Shown here: positions 15,837-22,615 of the stretch, piece by piece | Position numbering within the stretch: the stretch's first letter is position 1 | Layout of the letters: each line of letters opens with the position of its first letter | Source: PXAH01 sp964605645 | GTDB lineage: Bacteria; Omnitrophota; Gorgyraeia; Duberdicusellales; 4484-171 | Assembly (NCBI GenBank): GCA_964605645.1 | Contig: CAZSDJ010000016.1 | Span: 1 to 35,197, forward strand | Length of the DNA stretch: 35,197 bases | Direction of reading: 5' to 3' | The notes under the pieces: generated by a model | Told to the model about the DNA's origin: nothing | The model's database searches: none | What the model saw: only the letters and a program-made list of their open reading frames with translations | Made by a program: the position numbers and the translations under genes

Positions 15837-16838
15837 ATGAAAAAAATAAATTATAAAAAAGCCGGTGTAGATGTAAAAAAAGCAGATGAATTTGTAAAAG
15901 GGATTAATTCTTTTTTGTTGACTGACAAGGTCAACAGAACTTCTGCCTTTGGTTCGCTTTTTGATTTCAAAAAAATAACCAAAGAGTATGATAGCCCAGT
16001 CTTAGTTTCATCTACAGACGGGGTAGGCACCAAATTAAAACTAGCTCAAAAATTTGGCATGCATCAGGGGGTAGGCATAGATTTAGTAGCGATGAATGTT
16101 AATGATATTATTTGTCTTGGGGCTAAGCCTCTTTTTTTTCTTGACTATATCGCATGCGGCAAGCTGCAGCCAATGGTGCTCAAACAAGTGGTAAAAGGTA
16201 TTTATCAAGGGTTAGTAGATAGTAATTGCAGCCTTTTAGGCGGTGAAACTGCTGAAATGCCGGGGATGTATGGAAAAGATGAATACGATTTGGCAGGATT
16301 TTGTGTGGGAGTAGTTGAAAAAAATAAAATAATAAACGGAAGTAATATTCGAAAAGGAGATAAAATAATCGGAATTTCTTCTTCAGGCCTTCATTCTAAC
16401 GGCTTTTCTTTAGTGAGGAAAGCATTGAGCAGCAAAGAACTTAAAACTTATAAGAAAAGTTTATTGCAGCCCACCCGTATTTATGTAAAACAAATTCTTT
16501 CCTTGCTTTCATCTAAAAATAATAAAAGAGCGGTTAAAGGCATTGCCCATGTTACCGGCGGGGCTTTTTATGATAAGGCAACTAAAATTATCCCCGCAGG
16601 TTTAAGTTTAGCAATTAATAAAAAAAGTTGGCAGCCAAATTTGATATTTAAGAAAATTAAAGAAGCCGGACAGCTAACTGAAACTGAAATGTATTCAGTT
16701 TTTAATATGGGGATTGGGCTGGTGGTAGTCGTTAAAAAAGAGTTTGTTAAAAAAATATTAAAACAATTAAATAAAAGTTATAAAAGTTACTTAATCGGAG
16801 AGATCAGAGAGTCAAAGGCAAAGCTCATTTTAAATTAA
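15837..16838 (+). CDS. purM: Phosphoribosylformylglycinamidine cyclo-ligase (AIR synthase)
   Basis: Closes the imidazole ring of FGAM to give AIR, using ATP. 333 residues, the usual length. The AIRS-family signatures are clear: SSTDGVGTKLKLAQKF, the following VAMNVNDI, the metal/substrate loop LLGGETAEMPGMY, the central GISSSGLHSNGFSL and HVTGGAF. It starts six bases after purF, with no strong ribosome binding site, and is followed by purD after 14 bases, so it is surely in the same operon. Confidence 0.96.
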   Translation: MKKINYKKAGVDVKKADEFVKGINSFLLTDKVNRTSAFGSLFDFKKITKEYDSPVLVSSTDGVGTKLKLAQKFGMHQGVGIDLVAMNVNDIICLGAKPLFFLDYIACGKLQPMVLKQVVKGIYQGLVDSNCSLLGGETAEMPGMYGKDEYDLAGFCVGVVEKNKIINGSNIRKGDKIIGISSSGLHSNGFSLVRKALSSKELKTYKKSLLQPTRIYVKQILSLLSSKNNKRAVKGIAHVTGGAFYDKATKIIPAGLSLAINKKSWQPNLIFKKIKEAGQLTETEMYSVFNMGIGLVVVVKKEFVKKILKQLNKSYKSYLIGEIRESKAKLILN

Positions 16839-16852
16839 TTGATAAACAAGAC

Positions 16853-18163
16853 ATGAAATTAAAAATTTTAATTATTGGTTCAGGGGCTCGCGAACATTGC
16901 CTCGCAGATAAATTGTCGCAAAGCCCTAAAGTTGCTAAAATTTATTGCGCTCCCGGTAACGGGGGGACGGCTCAATTGGGGGAAAATGTAGAGATTAAAG
17001 TAGGCGATATAGAGGGTTTGCTGAAATTTGCACTTTCAGAAAAAATAGGATTAACTGTTGTTGGCCCGGAAATTCCTTTGGCTGAAGGGATAGTAGATAA
17101 GTTTAGAAAAGAAGGCCTAAAAATTTTTGGCCCAAATAAGGAATTAGCTAAATTAGAATCATCTAAGGTATTTGCTAAAAAGATGATGCAAGAGTTTGAG
17201 GTTCCTACTGCTGATTTTGAAATTTTTACTTCTCCCCAAGAAGCAAAAAAATATATTGCGCAAAGAGAAACTCCGATAGTTGTTAAAGCTGATGGTTTGG
17301 CCGCAGGAAAAGGGGTTATAGTTTGTCAAAACAAAAAAGAAGCTAATTCTGCAGTTGATGTAATAATGGTAGATAAAAAGTTTGGTGAATCCGGTAGGAA
17401 AATAATTATTGAAGATTGCCTAAAGGGGCAAGAGTTTTCGGTATTAGTTTTTACCGATGGAGACACTATTATTCCTTTGGTAGGTTCGCAAGACCATAAA
17501 CGCGCTCTTGATGGTGACCGCGGGCCCAATACCGGCGGTATGGGCGCTTATGCTCCAACTCCTTTACTTGAGAAAGAAAGGTTGGATAAAATTATCAAAA
17601 ATATTTTTTACCCTTTGGTTAAAGGCCTAAGCAAAAAAGGGAAAAAGTACAAAGGGATGCTTTATGCCGGCCTGATGGTCGATAAAGATCAGATTTATGT
17701 TTTAGAATTTAATGTAAGGTTTGGTGACCCGGAAGCTCAAGCAATTTTACCTAAGATGAACACTGACTTATTAGAATTAATATTAAAAACTATCGAAGGA
17801 GACTTAAAACAGGTAAGTATAGAATGGGATTCTAGATTCTGCGTTTGCGTAGTGTTAGCTTCAGGCGGTTATCCCGGCAATTATCAAAAAGGGAAAGAAA
17901 TCAAAGGGATAAAAGAAGCAGAAAGAGAAGAAAATATCTTAGTTTACCATGCCGGGACAAAGTTGGAAAATGGAAAAATATTAACTGATGGAGGAAGAGT
18001 CTTAAGTGTGGTTGGCTTGGGAGATACGATTAAAGAAGCAAAAGATAAAGCATATCAAGCTGTAAGTAAAATAAGTTTTGCCGGGATGCAATTCAGAACA
18101 GATATAGGGGATAAAGCTTTAGTTAGTTCAAAGTCCAATGTTCAAAGTTCAAAGTCAAATTAA
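16853..18163 (+). CDS. purD: Phosphoribosylamine-glycine ligase (GAR synthetase)
   Basis: ATP-grasp ligase joining glycine to phosphoribosylamine. 436 residues, close to the normal 420-430. Visible are the N-terminal ILIIGSGAREHCLADKL, the ATP-grasp core with VKADGLAAGKGV, the signature RGPNTGGMGAYAP and the metal-binding VLEFNVRFGDPEAQ. The last dozen residues (SSKSNVQSSKSN) are encoded by a heptamer tandem repeat and are not part of the family fold, so the ancestral stop was probably slightly upstream. Its substrates link to PurF in the same operon and to GlyA downstream. Confidence 0.95.
   Translation: MKLKILIIGSGAREHCLADKLSQSPKVAKIYCAPGNGGTAQLGENVEIKVGDIEGLLKFALSEKIGLTVVGPEIPLAEGIVDKFRKEGLKIFGPNKELAKLESSKVFAKKMMQEFEVPTADFEIFTSPQEAKKYIAQRETPIVVKADGLAAGKGVIVCQNKKEANSAVDVIMVDKKFGESGRKIIIEDCLKGQEFSVLVFTDGDTIIPLVGSQDHKRALDGDRGPNTGGMGAYAPTPLLEKERLDKIIKNIFYPLVKGLSKKGKKYKGMLYAGLMVDKDQIYVLEFNVRFGDPEAQAILPKMNTDLLELILKTIEGDLKQVSIEWDSRFCVCVVLASGGYPGNYQKGKEIKGIKEAEREENILVYHAGTKLENGKILTDGGRVLSVVGLGDTIKEAKDKAYQAVSKISFAGMQFRTDIGDKALVSSKSNVQSSKSN
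18126..18160 (+). repeat. Heptamer tandem repeat (GTTCAAA type) in the purD tail
   Basis: Five consecutive 7-base units follow the pattern GTTCAAA with small changes (second unit GTCCAAT, last unit GTCAAAT). They encode the extra C-terminal residues of PurD and end just before its stop codon. The unit length equals that of two other arrays in this window, although the unit sequences differ. Confidence 0.8.
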
Positions 18164-18181
18164 TAAGAAGGAGGAGTCAAG

Positions 18182-18637
18182 ATGACAAAGAAGATAGCGG
18201 TTGTATTAGGGAGCAAATCAGATTTTGAAAAATTAAAAGTGGGTTTTGATCTTTTAGATGAATTTAATATTTGTTATGAGCTAAAAGTGATTTCTGCTCA
18301 CCGAAATCCGGATAAGTTGAGAAAATATTGTAAAAGAATAGAAAAAGAAGGATTTGGGTTGGCAATAGCTTGTGCAGGGCTAGCAGCAGCTTTGCCGGGA
18401 TTTATGGTTTCTTATCTAAACATTCCGGTAATTGGAGTTGGCCTAAGGGGAGGGATGCTCGATGGCCTAGATTCACTTTTTTCCATTGTGAGTGCTCCCA
18501 AAGGGATAGGGTTAGTATCTTCAGGGTTAGGAAAAGCCGGTTTTATAAATGCTATTATTTTTGCTTTAGAGGTTTTTAGCCTTTTCGATAAAGAAAGTCA
18601 ATCTAAATTAGAGAAAATAAAGAAAAAATTTAAATGA
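18182..18637 (+). CDS. purE: PurE-like N5-CAIR mutase / AIR carboxylase
   Basis: Carboxylation step from AIR to CAIR; 151 residues, normal length. GSKSDFEKL, SAHRNPDKL and the C-terminal DSLFSIVSAPKGI identify the family. The usual AGGAAHLPGM loop is altered to CAGLAAALPGF, so a His conserved in class I PurE is gone. SAHR is class I-like, but the loop is not, and FSLFDKE near the end recalls class II enzymes. It is therefore unclear whether it acts on N5-CAIR or uses carbon dioxide directly; no purK is in the window. It is the last gene of the purine run, with AGGAGG before the ATG and the three-hairpin block just after its stop. Confidence 0.87.
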   Translation: MTKKIAVVLGSKSDFEKLKVGFDLLDEFNICYELKVISAHRNPDKLRKYCKRIEKEGFGLAIACAGLAAALPGFMVSYLNIPVIGVGLRGGMLDGLDSLFSIVSAPKGIGLVSSGLGKAGFINAIIFALEVFSLFDKESQSKLEKIKKKFK

Positions 18638-18646
18638 AATGAAGCC

Positions 18647-18678
18647 CAAACTTATGGAACATAGTGAACATAAGTTTG
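18647..18678. repeat. Hairpin 1 of the purE-downstream block
   Basis: CAAACTTATG (18647-18656) pairs perfectly with CATAAGTTTG (18669-18678) across a 12-base loop. It starts 9 bases after the purE stop codon. No T-run follows on the + strand, so a simple rho-independent terminator is not obvious. Confidence 0.8.
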
Positions 18679-18691
18679 TTGGCAGAATTTC

Positions 18692-18735
18692 ACCCTTGAC
18701 AAGCAAGTTGTTTAGAGAGCACATCTGTCAAGGGT
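18692..18735. repeat. Hairpin 2 of the purE-downstream block
   Basis: ACCCTTGACA (18692-18701) pairs perfectly with TGTCAAGGGT (18726-18735); the loop is 24 bases. The arms are more GC-rich than the surroundings. A TTGACA lies in the left arm, but no -10 hexamer follows at a suitable distance. Confidence 0.8.
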
Positions 18736-18748
18736 TTAATTCGACTAC

Positions 18749-18776
18749 ATTCTTGGCATTTTTTAATGCCAAGAAT
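18749..18776. terminator. Hairpin 3 of the purE-downstream block, possible terminator
   Basis: ATTCTTGGCATT (18749-18760) and AATGCCAAGAAT (18765-18776) form a perfect 12-bp stem with a TTTT loop, the most stable of the three hairpins. It ends 14 bases before the next gene's ATG. No U-tract follows, so termination is possible but unproven; it could instead affect translation of the downstream gene. Together with hairpins 1 and 2 it fills nearly the whole 153-base gap, the largest in the window. Confidence 0.6.
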
Positions 18777-18790
18777 AAGTCTCATTAAAT

Positions 18791-19855
18791 ATGGAAAAAG
18801 TTGCAATTAATCAAAATGAGTTAAGAAAGTCGAGCATAAAAAAAGCAGCTAAGATGATTATGAAGGGAAAAATCGTAGCGATTCCCACAGAAACTGTTTA
18901 TGGCTTGGCTGCTCGCGCTGATCGCAAAGATACAGTAGATAGATTATATTCTTTAAAAAAACGGTCGATAGATAAGCCTTTTAGCATTGTTTTAGCGGAC
19001 AAGAACCTTGCAACAGATAAATATTTTCTGACCCTGCCTCCTTTTGGGTATAGGTTGATAGAGAATTTTTGGCCCGGGCCCCTAACTATAGTTTCTTACC
19101 GGAAAACAGAAGGAAAAGTAGGGATTAGAATACCTTCTAATCCTGTTACAAATCTCATTTTGCAGCAATTAGATTTTCCGGTTTTTCTTCCTTCGGCGAA
19201 TTTAAGTGGCCAAAAAGAAGCTACATCTGCATCAGAAGTTGAAGAAATCTTTGATGGTAAGATTGATTTAATAGTTGATGCCGGCGGTATAAATTATAAA
19301 AAATCATCAACTGTAATAGATTTAACTTATAAGCCGTTTAAGATTTTAAGAGAAGGCGTGATTTCGGAAAAACAGATAGTATCTATTTTTATTAAAAAAA
19401 GGATTTTATTTGTTTGTACCGGAAATTGCTGCCGTTCTCCGATGGCCGAGTATCTTCTCCGGGCTTATCTTCAGAAAGAGAAAAGGGCTTTTTCTCAACG
19501 TTATCAAATTGTTTCAGCCGGAACATCTGCTTTGGCGGAGGCTCAACCGCCCCAACATCTGCAGACAATTATGAAGAGTGAAGAGAGTATAGATATATCC
19601 GGATCGAGGGCAAAAAGATTAACAAAACAGATGATTCTTTCTGCCGATTATATTTTTACAATGGAAAACTCACAGAGAGAACGCATCTTAAGCCAAGTTC
19701 CGAGTGCAGCAGCCAGAGTGTTTAATTTAAATAAGTTTATCCCGCGGGGCTCTAATACGGACATCCCTGATCCAATTGGAAAAAATTTTATTTTTTATAA
19801 AAATGTTTATGATCTAATAAAGAAAGCAATAATTGAATTAGTTGATTGGTTGTAA
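18791..19855 (+). CDS. Fusion: Sua5/TsaC threonylcarbamoyl-AMP synthase + low-molecular-weight phosphatase
   Basis: Two enzymes in one 354-residue chain. Residues about 10-200 are a Sua5/YrdC/YciO domain (KIVAIPTETVYGLAARAD, then FWPGPLTI, and LPSANLSGQ) that makes threonylcarbamoyl-AMP for the t6A37 tRNA modification. Residues about 204-354 are a low-molecular-weight protein phosphatase: P-loop CTGNCCRS with Cys209 and Arg214, and the general-acid loop DIPDPIGKN. In Bacillus the equivalents ywlC and ywlE lie close together, followed by ywlF (rpiB) and glyA, so the fusion sits in ancestral order. The P-loop position that is Thr in the arginine phosphatase YwlE and Ile in many tyrosine phosphatases is Cys here, so specificity is open. 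Confidence 0.92.
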   Translation: MEKVAINQNELRKSSIKKAAKMIMKGKIVAIPTETVYGLAARADRKDTVDRLYSLKKRSIDKPFSIVLADKNLATDKYFLTLPPFGYRLIENFWPGPLTIVSYRKTEGKVGIRIPSNPVTNLILQQLDFPVFLPSANLSGQKEATSASEVEEIFDGKIDLIVDAGGINYKKSSTVIDLTYKPFKILREGVISEKQIVSIFIKKRILFVCTGNCCRSPMAEYLLRAYLQKEKRAFSQRYQIVSAGTSALAEAQPPQHLQTIMKSEESIDISGSRAKRLTKQMILSADYIFTMENSQRERILSQVPSAAARVFNLNKFIPRGSNTDIPDPIGKNFIFYKNVYDLIKKAIIELVDWL

Positions 19856-19881
19856 TTTTAATTTAAGAAAAGGAGATTGTA

Positions 19882-20325
19882 ATGCGAATAGCTTTTGGAT
19901 CGGATCATCGCGGTTTTAAATTAAAAAATATTTTAATAAATTACCTTGAAAGTAAGGGTCATAAAATCATTGATTTTGGTACATTTTCGAAAGATTCGTG
20001 TGATTACCCCGATTATATTTATCCGGCTGCAGTTGCAGTTGCAAATAAAAAAGCAGATAAAGCCATTGTTATCTGTTTTACCGGTGTGGGTAGTTGTATT
20101 TTAGCGAACAAAATTAAAGGGATAAGGGCTGCTTTGGTTTATAATATAAAAAGCGCTAAATTTTCCCGCCGGCACAATGATAGTAATGTGTTGGTGCTTG
20201 CTGCTGATCTGTTTAAGCCTGATTATGCTCAGAAATTAGTTTTAAGTTGGCTCAAAGAAAGTTTTGAAGGGGGAAGGCACAGCCGACGCCTGCGAAAAAT
20301 AAGAAAAGTAGAAGAGGACAATTAA
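19882..20325 (+). CDS. rpiB: Ribose-5-phosphate isomerase B
   Basis: Interconverts ribulose-5-phosphate and ribose-5-phosphate, supplying PRPP for the purine genes upstream. 147 residues, normal length. RIAFGSDHRGFKLK contains the phosphate-binding His of the family. The catalytic Cys lies in VICFTGVGS and is followed by ILANKIKGIRAAL. SRRHNDSNVLVLAA holds the second conserved His. The usual CGTGIG is CFTGVG, a mild change. AAGGAG lies 8 bases before the ATG. The gene overlaps the glyA start (TAATG). RpiB and related sugar isomerases such as LacA/LacB are similar; this context favours RpiB. Confidence 0.92.
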   Translation: MRIAFGSDHRGFKLKNILINYLESKGHKIIDFGTFSKDSCDYPDYIYPAAVAVANKKADKAIVICFTGVGSCILANKIKGIRAALVYNIKSAKFSRRHNDSNVLVLAADLFKPDYAQKLVLSWLKESFEGGRHSRRLRKIRKVEEDN

Positions 20326-21587
20326 TGGGGGGGGGAATGTTGGAAAAATTAAAACAAAAAGATCCTAAAGTTTATTCGGCAATAATTAATGAATTGAAAA
20401 GGCAGCGTGGCCACCTTGAGCTTATTGCAAGTGAAAATTTTGCGCCGCTTGAAGTTTTAGAAGCTCAAGGTTCAGTATTAACCAACAAATATGCTGAAGG
20501 ATATCCTCACAAGCGCTGGTATGGCGGTTGTGATTTTGTAGATGATGCTGAAGATTTAGCAATTGAACGAGCTAAAGAATTGTTTGGCGCTGAGTTTGCC
20601 AACGTCCAACCTCATTCCGGGACTCAAGCCAATATCGCGGTAATGTTAGCTGTATTAAAACCGGGTGATACAATTTTAGCGATGGATTTAGTTTGCGGCG
20701 GCCATCTTTCCCACGGACATCCCCTTAATTTCAGTGGTAAATTTTACAATATAGTTTCATATAATGTAGACAAAAATACAGAGTGCCTTAATTATCAAAG
20801 CATAGAACAACTTGCTTTAGAAAATAAGCCAAAAATGATAATTGCCGGGGCAAGTGCATATCCGCGTCAAATAGATTTTAAACGGTTTAGAAAGATAGCG
20901 GATAAAGTGGGGGCATTTTTGTGCGTAGATATGGCTCATTTTGCCGGATTAGTTGCCGCCGGTATTCATCCTAATCCATGCTCGGATGCGGATTTTGTGA
21001 CCTCGACTACTCATAAAACATTACGGGGGCCGCGGGGTGGATTTATATTATCAAAAAAAGAGTTTGGCAAAAAAATTAATACGGCTGTTTTTCCCGGGAA
21101 CCAAGGCGGGCCTTTGATGCATGTGATAGCGGCGAAAGCAGTTGCGTTTGGGTTAGCGAAAGAAAATAATTTTGTTGAATACCAAAAGCAAGTTGTAAAA
21201 AATAGCTCTTATTTTGCGAACAAAATGGCCGAACTGGGTTATCGAATTGTAAGCGGGGGGACAGACACTCATTTATTTTTATTAGATTTAAGTTTAAAAA
21301 ACATAACCGGTGCTGATGCCTCTTCTTTGTTAGGACAAGCTAATATTACAGTAAATAAAAATCTTATCCCTTTTGACAATAAACCACCGGCTGTTGCCAG
21401 TGGTATTCGAATTGGTACTCCTGCAGTCACCACAAGAGGGATGAAAGAAAAAGAGATGGGAAAAATTGCAGACTTAATTGATTTGGCTCTCGCTGACAAA
21501 ACAAATCAAGCTAAGCTAATGCAAGTTAAAAAAGAAGTATTGAGTTTAACTGAAGAATTTCCTCTTTATAAAGAATTAATGCTATAA
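20325..21587 (+). CDS. glyA: Serine hydroxymethyltransferase
   Basis: PLP enzyme converting serine and tetrahydrofolate to glycine and methylene-tetrahydrofolate, which feed PurD, PanB and thymidylate. 420 residues, normal length. LELIASENFAPLEVLEAQGS, the substrate region EGYPHKRWYGGC, and the PLP lysine motif TSTTHKTLRGPRGG are clear. The start is unusual: ATG followed by nine G (with the ATG's own G) and a second in-frame ATG at 20337. The first ATG has GAGG seven bases upstream; the second matches the common family N-terminus (MLEKL). Which is used is open, but both give the same enzyme. Confidence 0.96.
   Translation: MGGGMLEKLKQKDPKVYSAIINELKRQRGHLELIASENFAPLEVLEAQGSVLTNKYAEGYPHKRWYGGCDFVDDAEDLAIERAKELFGAEFANVQPHSGTQANIAVMLAVLKPGDTILAMDLVCGGHLSHGHPLNFSGKFYNIVSYNVDKNTECLNYQSIEQLALENKPKMIIAGASAYPRQIDFKRFRKIADKVGAFLCVDMAHFAGLVAAGIHPNPCSDADFVTSTTHKTLRGPRGGFILSKKEFGKKINTAVFPGNQGGPLMHVIAAKAVAFGLAKENNFVEYQKQVVKNSSYFANKMAELGYRIVSGGTDTHLFLLDLSLKNITGADASSLLGQANITVNKNLIPFDNKPPAVASGIRIGTPAVTTRGMKEKEMGKIADLIDLALADKTNQAKLMQVKKEVLSLTEEFPLYKELML
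20327..20335 (+). repeat. G9 homopolymer at the glyA start
   Basis: Nine consecutive G bases lie between two in-frame ATG codons at the beginning of glyA. Such a run is rare in this AT-rich sequence. A second run of exactly nine G lies before fabG. Slippage by one base would shift the frame of the first ATG but not of the second. Confidence 0.85.
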
Positions 21588-21599
21588 TATTTTTTGATT

Positions 21600-22082
21600 A
21601 TGGAAAAACAAAAACGGCCTTCTTGGGATCAATATTTTATGGGAGTTGCATTTTTAGTTAGCCAACGCGCAACTTGTTTACGGAGAAAGGTCGGTGCTGT
21701 GTTGGTAAAAGACAAACAAATTTTAGCTACTGGCTACAACGGTGCTCCGATGGGCCTTGCGCATTGTGAAACTACAGGTTGTTTGCGGGAAGAGATGGGC
21801 GTTCCTTCCGGGCAAAGGCATGAAATTTGTAGAGGCTTGCACGCTGAGCAAAATGTTTTACTCCAAGCTGCTCGACACGGGATATCAGCAAAAAATAGCT
21901 CACTCTATATTACAAATTCACCTTGTGTTATTTGTGCTAAAATGATTATCAATGCCGGGATTAAAGAGATAGTTATTTCCGATACTTATCCTGATCATAT
22001 GGCTATGGATTTTTTAAAACAAGCAAAAATTGTTTTAAGGAAATTAGAAAATTTTAAAAAAAGTAAAATAAGGAGTAAGTAA
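21600..22082 (+). CDS. Deoxycytidylate (dCMP) deaminase, ComEB type
   Basis: Zinc deaminase making dUMP for thymidylate synthesis; 160 residues from this start. The zinc motif reads GLHAEQNVL (His81, catalytic Glu) with the pair of Cys in SPCVICAKM. LVKDKQILATGYNGAPMG and the Cys/His-rich stretch CLREEMGVPSGQRHEIC are typical of the ComEB/dCMP deaminase clade rather than tRNA or cytosine deaminases. ATG 21600 is preferred over a TTG two codons upstream. A TATAAT (21583-21588), overlapping the glyA stop, lies 11 bases before the ATG, but without a -35. The nrdR start overlaps the stop codon. Confidence 0.91.
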   Translation: MEKQKRPSWDQYFMGVAFLVSQRATCLRRKVGAVLVKDKQILATGYNGAPMGLAHCETTGCLREEMGVPSGQRHEICRGLHAEQNVLLQAARHGISAKNSSLYITNSPCVICAKMIINAGIKEIVISDTYPDHMAMDFLKQAKIVLRKLENFKKSKIRSK

Positions 22083-22543
22083 TGAAGTGTCCTTATTGTA
22101 ATTTCAATGAAGATAAAGTGGTTGATTCCCGCCTTACTTCAGAAGGCTCAGCAATCAGAAGAAGGCGAGAGTGTAATAGTTGCGGCAGGCGTTTTACAAC
22201 TTATGAATATGTCGAGAAAACTCCTTTGATGGTTATCAAGAAAGACGGCAGAAGAGAGCCTTTTAGCCAGCAAAAGATTTTAGATGGTTTAATCAAAGCT
22301 TGCGAAAAAAGGGCTGTTAGTGTAGAAAAATTAGAAAATATCGTTTCAGAAATAGAGATAAAATTACAAAAAAAATTTGAACAAGAAGTTGATTCAAATC
22401 ATATCGGGGAATTAGTTATGGAAAAACTTTCTAAAATAGATGATGTTGCTTATGTAAGGTTTGCATCTGTTTATCGTCAATTTAAAGATATCAACCAATT
22501 TTTACGTGAGCTGCGGGAAGTTTTGGGAAGGAAAATAAAATAA
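22082..22543 (+). CDS. nrdR: Transcriptional repressor NrdR
   Basis: Zinc-ribbon plus ATP-cone regulator that represses ribonucleotide reductase operons according to ATP/dATP. 153 residues, nearly identical in layout to known NrdR. The zinc ribbon is formed by CPYC (residue 3) and CNSCGRRFTTYE; the ATP-cone starts at VIKKDGRREPFSQQKI. No NrdR-box or ribonucleotide reductase gene is in the window, so its targets lie elsewhere. A good GGAG lies about 6 bases before the ATG. It closes the rpiB-glyA-dCMP deaminase run. Confidence 0.97.
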   Translation: MKCPYCNFNEDKVVDSRLTSEGSAIRRRRECNSCGRRFTTYEYVEKTPLMVIKKDGRREPFSQQKILDGLIKACEKRAVSVEKLENIVSEIEIKLQKKFEQEVDSNHIGELVMEKLSKIDDVAYVRFASVYRQFKDINQFLRELREVLGRKIK

Positions 22544-22615
22544 TTAGTGATCTGATTTTCGAAAAATAGATATCAAATCTTCAAAATAGTAAACCGCTTC
22601 AAACAATACCTGTCT

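Noticed and set aside
18370..18579. A + strand open frame in another frame within purE.
   Set aside because: It overlaps conserved PurE sequence and has no family features or start signals.
18690..18775. Sequence resembling a tRNA T-arm (TTTAATTCGACT) in the triple-hairpin block.
   Set aside because: No acceptor, D or anticodon arm fits on either strand.
21583..21588. Perfect TATAAT just before the dCMP deaminase gene.
   Set aside because: The hexamer is partly made by the glyA end (ATG CTA TAA) and no -35 is present; kept only as a note in that gene's entry.
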